In this document: one piece after another, positions 13,085-22,127 of the stretch
How the letters are laid out: each line of letters starts with the position of its first letter
How positions within the stretch are numbered: position 1 is the stretch's first letter
Assembly (NCBI RefSeq): GCF_024347355.1
Contig: NZ_AP025465.1
Span: 1 to 64,000, forward strand
Direction: 5' to 3'
DNA: 64,000 nt
Source: Vibrio chagasii
GTDB taxonomy: Bacteria; Pseudomonadota; Gammaproteobacteria; Enterobacterales; Vibrionaceae
Program-made: the position numbers and the translations under genes
The notes under the pieces: generated by a model
Told to the model about the DNA's origin: nothing
Databases searched by the model: none
The model's input: the letters and a program-made list of their open reading frames with translations, nothing else

Positions 13085-13112
13085 AAAGAGCACCTATGAG
13101 GTGCTCTTTTTG
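13085..13112. terminator. Bidirectional terminator between ibpA and avtA
   Basis: An 11-bp stem AAAGAGCACCT / AGGTGCTCTTT with a 3-nt loop, T-rich on the + side and A-rich before it, so it can work in both directions. The flanking genes converge on it. Confidence 0.9.
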
Positions 13113-13143
13113 TATTTGGTCTACGGTAAGCTAAAAGCTCTGA

Positions 13144-14394
13144 TTACTGTTCTGCGTAAGCCTTTTTCACTTCTTCAGCAATAATCGCAATACCTTTTTG
13201 CATTGCTTCATCGTCTTGTACGTAGTTCATACGTAGGCACTGATGAGCATGATCCCACTCATCTTCTTGGCCGATAAAGAAGTATTCACCCGGAACAATC
13301 AGCACGCCGCGAGCTTTTAATCTGTCGTACAGTTCCATGGTGGTGATTGGCAGTTCATCAAACCATAGCCACAAGAAGATAGCGCCTTCAGGTTTGTGAA
13401 TACGGAAACGTGGGTCATCAATCGCTTCTTGTAGCAGTTCGACAGCGCGCAAAGACTTCTCTTTATAGAAAGGTTTAATCATTTCGCTGCTTAAACGCAA
13501 TAGATCACCTTTTTCAATCATGTGATTGGCAATCGCTGGCCCAACACTGCTTGGCGCTAAGCTTATGATGCCATTCATGTTGGTTAGTGCTTGAGTGACT
13601 TCTTCGCTCGCAATCACGATACCGCAGCGCACTCCTGGCAAACCAAGCTTAGAAAGGCTCATGCACAGAATCGTGTTTTCATTCCAGAATGGTTCCACAT
13701 CTTCAAAGATGATGTTTGGAAATGGTAGGCCGTAAGCATTGTCGATCAGCAGTGGGATGTTGTTGTTACGCGCCAGCTTATCCAGTTTACGCACTTCTTC
13801 GTCGGTCAGTACGTTACCGGTTGGGTTGGTTGGGCGAGACGCACAGATAGCGGCGACTGAGTCATCCACTTTTAGCTGTTCGAAATCGACGTGGTATTTG
13901 AACTGGCGGTTTTCTAGCAGTTCGATCTCTGGGTGGTAAGAGATAAAGATATCGTCATCAATTCCCGCATCGCCGTAGCCGATGTATTCCGGTGCGATCG
14001 GCAGTAGGATTTTCTTATGTGAGCCATCTGGCTGTTGGCCTGCTAGCAGGTTGAACAGGTAAAAGAAGCCACTTTGACTGCCATTAGTTAGGCTGATATT
14101 CTTTTCGCTGATGTCCCAGCCATAGGTCTCTTTTAGCATCGCCGCTAAAGATTTAATAAAGCTGTCTTTGCCCTGCGGGCCATCGTAGTTGGCGAGGGCG
14201 GCGATGAGTTCTCCACTGGCGAGCATATCTGCACTGGCTTGGTTAAAGTAATCGAGCATGGCTGGGATAGCGGCTGGGTTGCCACCACCAAGCATGATTG
14301 CGCCAGGAGTGCGCAGGCCATCATTCAAATCATCCATCAAACGAGTGATTCCAGAGTAACGATTAAACTTTTCACCAAACTTAGAGAACTGCAT
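13144..14394 (-). CDS. avtA: Valine--pyruvate aminotransferase AvtA
   Basis: AvtA is a PLP enzyme that interconverts valine plus pyruvate and 2-ketoisovalerate plus alanine, linking alanine and branched-chain amino acid pools. The 416-residue protein is a fold-type I aminotransferase. It shows the N-terminal motif L-G-G-G-N-P-A-x-I-P that is specific to AvtA, the P-T-N-P-T-G-N substrate/PLP loop, D-N-A-Y-G-L-P-F-P, and the PLP lysine in M-S-L-S-K-L-G-L-P-G. It is alone on the minus strand. A perfect 7-bp inverted repeat lies about 50 bp upstream of the start. Confidence 0.94.
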   Translation of the reverse strand: MQFSKFGEKFNRYSGITRLMDDLNDGLRTPGAIMLGGGNPAAIPAMLDYFNQASADMLASGELIAALANYDGPQGKDSFIKSLAAMLKETYGWDISEKNISLTNGSQSGFFYLFNLLAGQQPDGSHKKILLPIAPEYIGYGDAGIDDDIFISYHPEIELLENRQFKYHVDFEQLKVDDSVAAICASRPTNPTGNVLTDEEVRKLDKLARNNNIPLLIDNAYGLPFPNIIFEDVEPFWNENTILCMSLSKLGLPGVRCGIVIASEEVTQALTNMNGIISLAPSSVGPAIANHMIEKGDLLRLSSEMIKPFYKEKSLRAVELLQEAIDDPRFRIHKPEGAIFLWLWFDELPITTMELYDRLKARGVLIVPGEYFFIGQEDEWDHAHQCLRMNYVQDDEAMQKGIAIIAEEVKKAYAEQ

Positions 14395-14441
14395 TACTTA
14401 TTTTACCTAATTCATTGTGATTGCTTGTTATGTGTCATTAA

Positions 14442-14460
14442 GGCAGACCTTATGTCTGCC
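14442..14460. promoter_or_regulatory. Inverted repeat upstream of avtA
   Basis: GGCAGAC and GTCTGCC form a perfect inverted repeat with a 5-nt spacer, 48 bp before the avtA start. It has no T tract on either side, so it is more likely an operator or a 5'-leader hairpin than a terminator. Which regulator would bind is unknown. Confidence 0.45.
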
Positions 14461-14590
14461 ATCAGTGTAATCCTTGAACATACCGCAATGTTTTTGCGAC
14501 GCATAGCGCCAAATGCTCTAACACGTAAAAAACTTCTATAAAGTTTGGCTAATGAGTAACTGCTTGCTTATTACACTAGTTTTTGAGATC

Positions 14591-14615
14591 AAAAAGGAGA
14601 AGCCGAAGCTTCTCC
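14591..14615 (-). terminator. Intrinsic terminator after the amylase gene
   Basis: Read on the minus strand: GGAGAAGC, the stable TTCG tetraloop, GCTTCTCC, then TTTTT. It lies about 30 nt after the amylase stop. Confidence 0.93.
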
Positions 14616-14644
14616 ATGAGTTTTGACTGTTTAACCCTGCTGGC

Positions 14645-16732
14645 TTATTTCGAGCCGGTATACACAACTAGCACCTTGTCATCTTGGTATTGACGTTCGA
14701 AGGCGTAATATCCCTTGCTGTTGCGGATGATGTGCTTACCTTGCGCGACAGCTGGGTGGCGTTGGCGGAATTGTCCGAGTGCTTGCCAGTGCTTTAACAA
14801 CTCGGCATGCTCTCCGGTGATTTGCTCCCAAGGCATGTCTGAGCGAGTGCCTTGCATTGGGTCTGATCCTGTTGGTCCAAAGTCACGGGCTATTTCATCT
14901 CCGTAATAGATCTGGACTGCACCCGGAGCCAGCATTAACGCATTCGCGGCTTTGGTTTGTTTGGCAAAGTCATTGCCGTGCTGCGTCCAGAATAGTGAGG
15001 TGTCGTGAGAGGATAAGTAACTCAACACGTTGAACTCGCTGTCACTGCTGATCTTCTCTGCATAGCGAAGGTAGTCAGCATCGAGATCGGATAGGCATTT
15101 AAGCGCTTTAGGGGCGATATCGCTCTGGAATTCAAAGTTGATGATCGAATCAAATCCGTTAGCGAAGTAATCTGACTTCACCACGCTGTGTGCCCATACT
15201 TCGCCGGTCATCCAGAAGGGTAGGTCATCTAGAGCTTTGTCTGGGTTGTTCTGTTTCCATTCAGCCAGTGCTTGGTTAGTGCTCTTTTTCAGTTCTGCCC
15301 ACGCTTCCAGCTCAACGTGCTTGGCGGTATCGACTCTAAAGCCATCCACGCCGTATTCACGTACCCAGTCTGAAAGCCAAGTGATGAGGTGGTCACGAGG
15401 TGTTTTGAGTTCATCAGTCGCGCTGGTGGATTTGTTGCGATAGAAATTCGGTAGCCCTGTGGTTTCTGTCGATTCTGTTTTGAAATCAGGCAAGTGCGCC
15501 AATGACATGGTCAGGTTGTTGTAACCCGGAGAGTCGTAAGCACCGATATCGCTACGCAGCCAGGCTTTGCCCCACCATTTTTCCCACGCTTCTTTGTCAC
15601 CGTAAGAGATGTAGTTGTTGAAATAGTGCCAGTTCTGACCTTTTTCGGGTTGCCAATCTGTCCAGTTCTCACCAAGCTTTTTTGTTTCTTCTTCATCACT
15701 CAGGTTGAGCTTACCAAAGTCGAACTCCTGCATATCGGCCAGGGTAGCGTAGCCAGTGTGGTTCATGACTATGTCCCAGATGACACGAATGCCTTTGCTG
15801 TGCGCAGTATCGATGAAGGTTTTTAGCTCGTCTTCGGTACCCATGTTGTCATCAAGTTTGGTCCAATCTTGATGGTAGTAACCATGGTAGCCATAGTGTT
15901 TGAAATCGCCACGGTCACCACCGCCAACCCAACCATGTATCTGCTCTAAGGGAGACGTAATCCAGATCGCATTAGCACCGAGCGATTCAATGTAGTCGAG
16001 CTTTTCAGTTAAGCCTGCTAGGTCACCGCCGTGGAAGGTGCCGATTTCATCTTGCCCGTCTTGGCTACGGCCGTAGCTATTGTCGTTGTCAGGGTTGCCG
16101 TTGTGGAAGCGGTCGGTCATCACGAAGTAAACCGTAGCGTTATCCCAACTAAAATCTGCTTTGGTTTCAGGCTCAACCTTTTCTAGTAATAAGACGCCTT
16201 GGCTACTTTCAGCTGGTTGCATGGTGACACTGCTGTTAGTGACCGTTGTTTGTATTCCGGAAAGGGCATCTCTGACTAAGGTGCCATCGTCAAAGGTTTG
16301 AGCAACATTGATTGTGGTTGGCCCGTCACTAGGAACCGGACAAGCAAAGCTTTGGACTTGTTGCTGTTTTGGTTTTATTTGAACCGTTAACTCGTTGGTT
16401 TGCGGGTTGAGTGTAAATTGGTAGGTATTCGCGCGAAAGACCTTAATAGCGAGCTCAGATTTCTCAGCGCAGTCGTCTAGGCGAAGGGGTTTATTGAATT
16501 TAATGCGACTCTCTTCCGCCAGTGCATAGTTGGTGCCACAGGTGTTTTTACTATCGCTGATAGAGAAGGTATAGCTACCTTTAGCGAGTTCCTGTTCTGC
16601 GATCACAGTGCCTTTGCCTGTTGATTCGAATACAACTGTGTCGTTATCAATCGTCAGTAATAGGTTGTTGTCGCTGGTTTGGCTGCATGCGCTGAGTGCA
16701 AGCATTGAAAGTGCGAGTACTGTTTTTTTCAT
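14645..16732 (-). CDS. Lipoprotein alpha-amylase (GH13, MalS-like)
   Basis: A secreted alpha-1,4-glucan hydrolase. The frame extends to 16774, but the ATG at 16732 has an AGGGAA ribosome site and begins a lipoprotein signal (lipobox L-S-A-C, Cys16), giving 695 residues. An N-terminal region of about 200 residues of beta-sandwich-like composition precedes the GH13 barrel. The four conserved GH13 regions are visible: D-I-V-M-N-H, G-F-R-V-D-T-A-K-H (nucleophile Asp), G-E-V-W (acid/base Glu) and S-S-H-D-T. The overall plan resembles periplasmic MalS of E. coli, which is not a lipoprotein. The acceptor membrane is not certain; Ser-Gln after the Cys suggests the outer membrane. Monocistronic. Confidence 0.88.
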   Translation of the reverse strand: MKKTVLALSMLALSACSQTSDNNLLLTIDNDTVVFESTGKGTVIAEQELAKGSYTFSISDSKNTCGTNYALAEESRIKFNKPLRLDDCAEKSELAIKVFRANTYQFTLNPQTNELTVQIKPKQQQVQSFACPVPSDGPTTINVAQTFDDGTLVRDALSGIQTTVTNSSVTMQPAESSQGVLLLEKVEPETKADFSWDNATVYFVMTDRFHNGNPDNDNSYGRSQDGQDEIGTFHGGDLAGLTEKLDYIESLGANAIWITSPLEQIHGWVGGGDRGDFKHYGYHGYYHQDWTKLDDNMGTEDELKTFIDTAHSKGIRVIWDIVMNHTGYATLADMQEFDFGKLNLSDEEETKKLGENWTDWQPEKGQNWHYFNNYISYGDKEAWEKWWGKAWLRSDIGAYDSPGYNNLTMSLAHLPDFKTESTETTGLPNFYRNKSTSATDELKTPRDHLITWLSDWVREYGVDGFRVDTAKHVELEAWAELKKSTNQALAEWKQNNPDKALDDLPFWMTGEVWAHSVVKSDYFANGFDSIINFEFQSDIAPKALKCLSDLDADYLRYAEKISSDSEFNVLSYLSSHDTSLFWTQHGNDFAKQTKAANALMLAPGAVQIYYGDEIARDFGPTGSDPMQGTRSDMPWEQITGEHAELLKHWQALGQFRQRHPAVAQGKHIIRNSKGYYAFERQYQDDKVLVVYTGSK

Positions 16733-16852
16733 TGTTCCCTTCCCCTGAATAATCAGGTCAGTTATAGCAAACAATGCCCTCTACAGTCTGAGTGCTGATT
16801 CATTCAGTTAATCAATAACACCTCTACAAACAAATGCTTGGTTCACAAAAAC

Positions 16853-16877
16853 AAAAAGGGAAGCTTTCGCTTCCCTT
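16853..16877 (-). terminator. Intrinsic terminator after glyS
   Basis: On the minus strand: GGGAAGC, a GAAA tetraloop, GCTTCCC, then TTTTTG. It follows the glyS stop by about 58 nt. Confidence 0.92.
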
Positions 16878-16934
16878 TGGGTATTTACCTTTCATTGTTC
16901 AGAGCATCGCTTTGAACAGCTTTCTCACTCGTAC

Positions 16935-19001
16935 TTATTTTTGCAGTAGAGAGATGTCAGCAATCTGTAGGAACAGGTTACGTAGGTTATTCAGTAGTGT
17001 CAGACGGTTCTTCTTAAGTGCTTCGTCATCAGCCATAACCATTACGTTATCGAAGAACGCATCAACAGGCTCACGTAGAGCTGCTAGCTTGCTTAGGGCT
17101 TCTTGGTAGTTACCTGTCGCAAATGCTGGCTCTAGTGCTTCTGTCATTACAGCAACGTTTTCAGCCAGTGCTTTCTCTGCATCTTCTTGAAGAAGGGCTA
17201 GATCGATATCTGCTGCTAGCTCACCATCGAATTTCGCAAGGATGTTACCTACACGTTTGTTCGCTGCTGCTAGTGCTTCTGCCGCTTCTAGTTCACGGAA
17301 GTGAGAAACCGCTTTAACACGTTGGTCAAAGTCAGTTGGCTTAGTTGGACGGTTAGCTAGTACTGCCTGGATGATATCCACGCTGAAGCCAGCATCTTGG
17401 TACCATGCGCGGAAACGACCTAGCATGAAGTCGATAACGTCAGCTTCTACGTTGTCGTTGGTTAGCTTGTCGCCTAGTAGTTCTTTCGCTTTTGCGATCA
17501 GATCTGTTAGGTCTAGGTTGTAGCCGTTTTCAACGATAATACGTAGTACACCTAGTGATGCACGACGTAGAGCGAATGGGTCAGAACCTTTTGGAGCTTG
17601 GCCAATACCGAAGATACCTACGATAGTGTCTAGCTTGTCTGCCATTGCTACTGCAGAAGAGATACCAGTGCTTGGTAGGTCATCACCTGCGAAACGAGGC
17701 ATGTACTGCTCGTAAAGTGCTAGTGCAACTTGCTCGTCTTCACCATCGTGAGTCGCGTAGTGCATGCCCATTACACCTTGAGTATCTGTGAATTCGAATA
17801 CCATAGAGGTCATTAGGTCACATTTAGCCAATAGGCCTGCGCGCTTCGACTTCTCAACGTCAGCATCGATTTGTTCAGCGATGTAGCCAGCAAGCTCAGT
17901 GATGCGGTCTGTTTTGTCTTTGATAGTACCAAGCTGCTTCTGGAAGATAGCTTGGTCCAGTTCTGGAAGACGGTCGATAAGAGGACGCTTACGGTCAGTG
18001 TTGAAGAAGAACTCAGCATCCGCAAGGCGTGGGCGTACAACCTTCTCGTTACCTTCGATGACGTGGCGAGGCTCTTTAGACTCGATGTTCGATACGAAGA
18101 TAAAGTTAGGCAGTAGCTTCTTGTTTTCATCGTAAACAGGGAAGTATTTTTGGTCACCCTTCATGGTGTAAACCAAAGCTTCAGAAGGAACTTTTAGGAA
18201 CTCTTCTTCAAATTTCGCTGTTAGTACTACTGGCCATTCAACCAGAGATGTTACTTCTTCAACAAGGTCATCTTCTAGGTCAGCTTTACCGCCAACCGCT
18301 GCTGCTGCTTTTTGCGAATCAGCTAGGATGATTGCTTTACGCGCTTCGTAATCAGCCATTACTTTACCGCGCTCTTCTAGGATCGCTGGGTATTGCTCTG
18401 CTGAATCGATAGTGAACTCTTGTTCACCCATGAAGCGGTGACCACGGATAGTGCGGCCAGATGCTACGCCTAGGATCTCACCTTCGATAAGGTCAGCGCC
18501 CATTAGCATAGTCAGTGTTTTAACCGGACGGATGAATTGAGTCGTCTTGTTACCCCAGCGCATCGGCTTAGCGATAGGCAGGTTACCTAGTGCTTTAGCC
18601 GCTAGCTCAACAACGATTTCAGACGTTGCTTGACCTTTTACTTCTTGTTTGAAAAGAAGCCATTCGCCTTTGTCTGTTACTAGACGGTCAGCTTGTTCAA
18701 CCGTGATGCCGTTACCACGAGCCCAGCCTTGAGCCGCTTTTGTTGCGTTGCCGTCAGCATCGAATGCCACAGAAACTGCAGGGCCGCGTTTTTCAACAAC
18801 TTTGTCTTCTTGGCCTTCAGCCAGTGCTGCTACTTTTAAAGCAAGACGGCGAGGTGCTGCGTACCACTTCACGCCTTCGTGCGCTAGGTTTGCGCCTTTT
18901 AGCTCTGCTTCGAAGTTTGCCGCGAATGCTTCTGCTAGAGTGCGAAGTTGCGTTGGTGGTAGCTCTTCAGTACCCAGTTCAATTAGAAATTCTTTAGCCA
19001 T
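16935..19001 (-). CDS. glyS: Glycyl-tRNA synthetase beta subunit
   Basis: Beta chain of the bacterial alpha2beta2 glycyl-tRNA synthetase; it recognises the tRNA and is required for aminoacylation. The frame is open to 19028, but the ATG at 19001 follows a GGAGAAG ribosome site and gives the canonical start [15 protein letters not shown]. The 688-residue length equals the family norm. An HD-like region and the C-terminal anticodon-binding DALR-type domain are consistent with position. It begins 2 nt after the glyQ stop, so the two are co-translated. Confidence 0.97.
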   Translation of the reverse strand: MAKEFLIELGTEELPPTQLRTLAEAFAANFEAELKGANLAHEGVKWYAAPRRLALKVAALAEGQEDKVVEKRGPAVSVAFDADGNATKAAQGWARGNGITVEQADRLVTDKGEWLLFKQEVKGQATSEIVVELAAKALGNLPIAKPMRWGNKTTQFIRPVKTLTMLMGADLIEGEILGVASGRTIRGHRFMGEQEFTIDSAEQYPAILEERGKVMADYEARKAIILADSQKAAAAVGGKADLEDDLVEEVTSLVEWPVVLTAKFEEEFLKVPSEALVYTMKGDQKYFPVYDENKKLLPNFIFVSNIESKEPRHVIEGNEKVVRPRLADAEFFFNTDRKRPLIDRLPELDQAIFQKQLGTIKDKTDRITELAGYIAEQIDADVEKSKRAGLLAKCDLMTSMVFEFTDTQGVMGMHYATHDGEDEQVALALYEQYMPRFAGDDLPSTGISSAVAMADKLDTIVGIFGIGQAPKGSDPFALRRASLGVLRIIVENGYNLDLTDLIAKAKELLGDKLTNDNVEADVIDFMLGRFRAWYQDAGFSVDIIQAVLANRPTKPTDFDQRVKAVSHFRELEAAEALAAANKRVGNILAKFDGELAADIDLALLQEDAEKALAENVAVMTEALEPAFATGNYQEALSKLAALREPVDAFFDNVMVMADDEALKKNRLTLLNNLRNLFLQIADISLLQK

Positions 19002-19003
19002 GA

Positions 19004-19924
19004 TTACTTCTCCTCGTCCTTCTTGCACATTGGGAAGCCAAGTGCTTCACGTGATGCGTAGTATGCTTCAGCAACTGATTTAGTTAGGTTGCGAATACGA
19101 AGGATGTAACGTTGACGCTCTGTTACAGAGATAGCTTTGCGCGCATCAAGGATGTTGAATGCATGGCCTGCTTTTAGAATGCGCTCGTAAGCTGGAAGCG
19201 GAAGTGGCTTCTCAAGCTCAAGCAGCTCTTTACACTCTTTTTCACACTGGTCGAAGAAACCGAATAGGAAATCTACGTCTGCGTGTTCGAAGTTGTACGT
19301 TGATTGCTCAACTTCGTTTTGGTGGAAGATGTCACCGTAAGTTACGTTAGAGCCGTCTGGTGCAACGTTCCATACTAGGTCGTAAACTGAATCTACTTCC
19401 TGGATGTACATTGCTAGACGCTCGATACCGTAAGTGATCTCGCCTGTTACAGGCTTACACTCAAGGCCGCCAACCTGTTGGAAGTAAGTGAACTGAGTTA
19501 CTTCCATGCCGTTTAGCCATACTTCCCAACCAAGACCCCATGCACCTAGTGTTGGGTTTTCCCAGTTATCTTCAACGAAGCGAATGTCGTGAACAAGTGG
19601 GTCAACACCAAGAACCTCTAGTGAGCCTAGGTACAACTCTTGGATATTGTCTGGCGATGGTTTCAGCGCTACTTGGAATTGGTAGTAGTGCTGCAGACGG
19701 TTAGGGTTTTCACCGTAACGGCCATCGGTCGGACGACGAGAAGGTTGAACGTAAGCTGTAGACATTGGCTCTGGGCCAAGTGCTCGTAGACATGTCATTG
19801 GGTGAGAGGTGCCTGCACCTACTTCCATATCTAGAGGTTGAACAATGGTACAACCGTTTTGAGCCCAGTAATCCTGCAGCGCGAGGATCATTCCCTGGAA
19901 GGTTTTGATATCGTATTTTTGCAT
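19004..19924 (-). CDS. glyQ: Glycyl-tRNA synthetase alpha subunit
   Basis: Catalytic alpha chain of the class II glycyl-tRNA synthetase. The 306-residue protein starts with the usual [13 protein letters not shown]. It contains the hallmark stretch G-A-G-T-S-H-P-M-T and [17 protein letters not shown] near residues 35-80, where motif-2 residues contact ATP. First gene of the glyQS operon on the minus strand; its promoter lies in the 19925-20130 interval, back to back with the mneA leader. Confidence 0.97.
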   Translation of the reverse strand: MQKYDIKTFQGMILALQDYWAQNGCTIVQPLDMEVGAGTSHPMTCLRALGPEPMSTAYVQPSRRPTDGRYGENPNRLQHYYQFQVALKPSPDNIQELYLGSLEVLGVDPLVHDIRFVEDNWENPTLGAWGLGWEVWLNGMEVTQFTYFQQVGGLECKPVTGEITYGIERLAMYIQEVDSVYDLVWNVAPDGSNVTYGDIFHQNEVEQSTYNFEHADVDFLFGFFDQCEKECKELLELEKPLPLPAYERILKAGHAFNILDARKAISVTERQRYILRIRNLTKSVAEAYYASREALGFPMCKKDEEK

Positions 19925-20130
19925 AGTCAGGTTCGCGCGATTCTTTTAAATGAATGAGAAAAATAACCTCTGAGTATACCGAGATATTCGTAAAGCGAGT
20001 AGGGGTAATCTTGTTTAATTAGTGGTCTAAAATGTCGTTTAATGGATTTTTTTGCCTTTAATGTTTGTTTTTCGGTGCAAGTAGATATTTTGATAAGTTT
20101 GACACTTGTTTTTGTCTACGTGGGTGATTA
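19925..20130. other. Divergent promoter region between glyQ and mneA
   Basis: About 200 bp that must hold the glyQS promoter (leftward) and the promoter for the mneA riboswitch leader (rightward). It is AT-rich, with no open frame. A TTGACA-like hexamer appears as TTTGACACTTG near 20098; no firm -10 was assigned. Confidence 0.45.
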
Positions 20131-20140
20131 GAATCTCGCG

Positions 20141-20344
20141 GTCTTTGGGGAGTAGCTTACTTGTTCATATCCTAGTGAATGAGTTCGTTCGTCAACATAA
20201 TTGATGCAAAATCATCATGGCGTTCGAGGCAACCACCACCTTGGTGGCGCTTAGCAAGACCTTAGACAAGCATCGTGAACCGGGATGGGGCGCGAGGTTT
20301 GTCTTTGGTTAAATATAATAATCTCCATCCCAAATGAGCATGTC
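20141..20344 (+). promoter_or_regulatory. yybP-ykoY family (Mn2+) riboswitch and expression platform
   Basis: The two conserved joints of the yybP-ykoY aptamer are present: GGGGAGTAGC at 20147-20156 and AGCAAGACC at 20253-20261, about 100 nt apart with hairpin-forming DNA between, including the CACCACCTTGGTGG arm. A short P1 can form between GTCT (20141-20144) and AGAC (20264-20267). The same AGACAAGC (20264-20271) can instead pair with GTTTGTCT (20297-20304). A GGGATGG / CCATCCC helix (20282-20288 with 20325-20331) brings structure close to the GTG start. Aptamers of this family bind Mn2+ and induce Mn exporters, which fits the gene that follows. Confidence 0.85.
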
Positions 20345-20902
20345 GTGAGCGTTTTAGCAATTTCAATTACAACTGTCGCCTTAGCCGAGATCGGTGATAA
20401 GACCCAGTTGCTATCCCTTTTATTAGCCAGTCGATATCGCAAGCCGATACCTATCATTGCGGCTATCTTCTTTGCCACCATAGCCAATCATGCCCTTGCA
20501 GCATGGCTCGGTGTGGTCGTCGCCGATTACTTATCGCCAGAAGTTTTAAAATGGGTGCTGGTGGTCAGCTTTATTGCAATGGCGGGCTGGATTCTGATTC
20601 CCGATAAGCTCGATGATGACGAACAAATTTCAAACCGTGGTCCTTTTGTCGCCAGCTTCATTGCGTTTTTTATCGCTGAAATTGGTGATAAGACTCAGAT
20701 TGCGACTTCTATTCTAGGGGCACAATACGCCGATGCTTTGGCGTGGGTGATTCTGGGTACAACCATAGGCATGTTGCTGGCGAACGTACCTGTGGTGATC
20801 ATTGGTAAGCTGTCGGCAGATAAGATGCCACTTGATCTGATTCGTAAGATCACAGCCCTGTTATTTGTTGGTTTGGCTATCGCTGCTGCGTTTTACTCAT
20901 GA
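20345..20902 (+). CDS. mneA: Manganese exporter MneA (UPF0016/GDT1 family)
   Basis: MneA exports Mn2+ from the cytoplasm and protects vibrios from manganese excess. The protein is a tandem of two three-helix halves, each containing the signature E-[IL]-G-D-K-T-Q (near residues 15 and 117) that lines the transport path. The frame is open upstream to 20285, but a GTG at 20345 gives the conserved start M-S-V-L-A-I-S-I-T-T-V-A-L-A and 185 residues; no strong ribosome site precedes either start (only GAG 8 nt upstream). It stands alone behind a manganese riboswitch, which supports the assignment. Confidence 0.9.
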   Translation: MSVLAISITTVALAEIGDKTQLLSLLLASRYRKPIPIIAAIFFATIANHALAAWLGVVVADYLSPEVLKWVLVVSFIAMAGWILIPDKLDDDEQISNRGPFVASFIAFFIAEIGDKTQIATSILGAQYADALAWVILGTTIGMLLANVPVVIIGKLSADKMPLDLIRKITALLFVGLAIAAAFYS

Positions 20903-21055
20903 GTGTTTTGAGTCTTATTATACTCAACCAGTGGAGTAATGTATTGTAGGTCATACTCTTACAGAATTGTGGGGTTTATCGAGCGAATGGACATATAACT
21001 GTCATACTTGTCATGATATTTTAATCTTGTGAGTTAAGAACACGAGGGCATGATT

Positions 21056-21304
21056 ATGTTGACGCGTTATATGGGTATTACTCCACAAAGCCAAAGCTAT
21101 CTATTTACCTTTGGTCTTGCACTTACACTATTAGGCATGGTGCTGACGGACATGTGGCTACCAATGGTCGCCGGCGCTATGATCATGACTGGACTTGCAG
21201 TTGAGGCTTGGATTCGAGTCGCGCATATTATTCCGATGCGTAAAGACATCCGAGCGTTACAACAACAGCTTGTTTATCTGCAAACCAAGTCTAGAGATGA
21301 ATAA
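21056..21304 (+). CDS. Small two-helix membrane protein, unknown function
   Basis: An 82-residue protein with no recognised family. Two hydrophobic segments (about residues 17-33 and 36-52) are joined by a very short loop. A charged, helical tail of about 25 residues (R-K-D-I-R-A-L-Q-Q-Q-L) with heptad-like spacing could form a coiled coil in the cytoplasm. An ATG at 21050 is also in frame, but GAGGG sits only 3 nt from it and 8-9 nt from the ATG at 21056, which I prefer. It runs into a shared terminator with tusA. It resembles the 61-residue protein at 21789 in general plan. Confidence 0.72.
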   Translation: MLTRYMGITPQSQSYLFTFGLALTLLGMVLTDMWLPMVAGAMIMTGLAVEAWIRVAHIIPMRKDIRALQQQLVYLQTKSRDE

Positions 21305-21306
21305 AC

Positions 21307-21365
21307 AAAAAGCCGCTGGTACTCTGAGTTCTGCTTGAGAACATAAGGTACCAGCGGCTTTTTTG
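21307..21365. terminator. Bidirectional terminator between the small membrane protein and tusA
   Basis: A long stem, AAAAAGCCGCTGGTAC pairing with GTACCAGCGGCTTTTT, encloses a 25-nt loop. The T run on the + side and the A run at the left end make it usable from both converging genes. Confidence 0.92.
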
Positions 21366-21387
21366 ATGTTTGATTCTCGGTGGGGCG

Positions 21388-21639
21388 TTACGCCTCCAAT
21401 CCCTTTTTGATCAAATACTGGTATGGCAGCGTTTCTGTCTCTTGGCCTACCAACTGGTGATCCATGAATCGACAAAAGCTCGGGATATCTCGAGTGGTCG
21501 ACGGATCGTCAGCTTTTACCAGTAACACATCGCCATCCTGCATGTTTCTAATTGTCTTCCTGACCATCATTACTGGCTCTGGGCAACGCAGGCCTTCAGC
21601 TTCTAAAGTATGGGTTGCCAGTTCAGGTTTGAATGTCAT
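21388..21639 (-). CDS. tusA: Sulfur carrier protein TusA
   Basis: TusA receives sulfur from cysteine desulfurase IscS and passes it to the TusBCD relay for 2-thiolation of tRNA wobble uridine; it also affects molybdenum cofactor and iron-sulphur balance. The 83-residue protein has the diagnostic G-L-R-C-P-E-P-V-M motif with the catalytic cysteine near residue 19 and the D-x-P-S-T-x-R-D-I-P segment of the family. Monocistronic on the minus strand, ending at the shared terminator. Confidence 0.95.
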   Translation of the reverse strand: MTFKPELATHTLEAEGLRCPEPVMMVRKTIRNMQDGDVLLVKADDPSTTRDIPSFCRFMDHQLVGQETETLPYQYLIKKGLEA

Positions 21640-21788
21640 GGTTTGTATCTCTATATCTATCTAACGTGTGAATAATACGTCTGCAGAAAAAATATGCAAT
21701 AAGTGCTTGGCAAACAGAATCATTTCCTATAACTTAGTTAACAAGTTGATAACAACTTGAAACAAAGGCAACTAGCTAAGGAGTGGCG

Positions 21789-21974
21789 ATGTTGACAGGA
21801 TTAGATAGATTAACAATTTATTCGGTTCTCTGTTTTATTTCTTTTTGTGCGTTAGTTTTACGCTCATCAACAGAGACCTCACTGATGCCTATTTTTGGCA
21901 TAGTAGCAACGATTATTGGTATTTGGGTTGAGATGCGCCGTTGGCAGGGTGTAGCCGAAGAGCAAGAGCACTAA
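21789..21974 (+). CDS. Small two-helix membrane protein, unknown function
   Basis: A 61-residue protein with two predicted membrane helices (about residues 9-25 and 32-50) and a short acidic tail. The in-frame GTG at 21783 overlaps the AAGGAG ribosome site (21778-21783), so the ATG at 21789 with a 5-nt spacer is the better start. No family is recognised. Its layout (M-L-T start, helix, short loop with L-M-P, glycine-rich second helix ending in V-E) is like the 82-residue protein at 21056 on the other side of tusA. An intrinsic terminator follows. Confidence 0.7.
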   Translation: MLTGLDRLTIYSVLCFISFCALVLRSSTETSLMPIFGIVATIIGIWVEMRRWQGVAEEQEH

Positions 21975-22038
21975 CCTAAGTACAGCAAACAAATTCCGAT
22001 ACGACATTCCGACACTATCCCCAAATTTTCTTGGGCTT

Positions 22039-22064
22039 CCCCGCGTAATTGCGGGATTTTTTTT
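22039..22064 (+). terminator. Intrinsic terminator
   Basis: CCCGC and GCGGG pair around a 6-nt loop, followed by A and eight T. It ends the small gene at 21789. Confidence 0.88.
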
Positions 22065-22127
22065 ATCTAAAGCATGCTATAAACAAGTTAGTGAACAATG
22101 ATCATTGTATTCAGCTAGGTAAGTGGC

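Noticed and set aside
14239..14541. 100-codon open frame on the + strand across the avtA start
   Set aside because: Mostly antisense to avtA; composition and lack of a ribosome site indicate chance.
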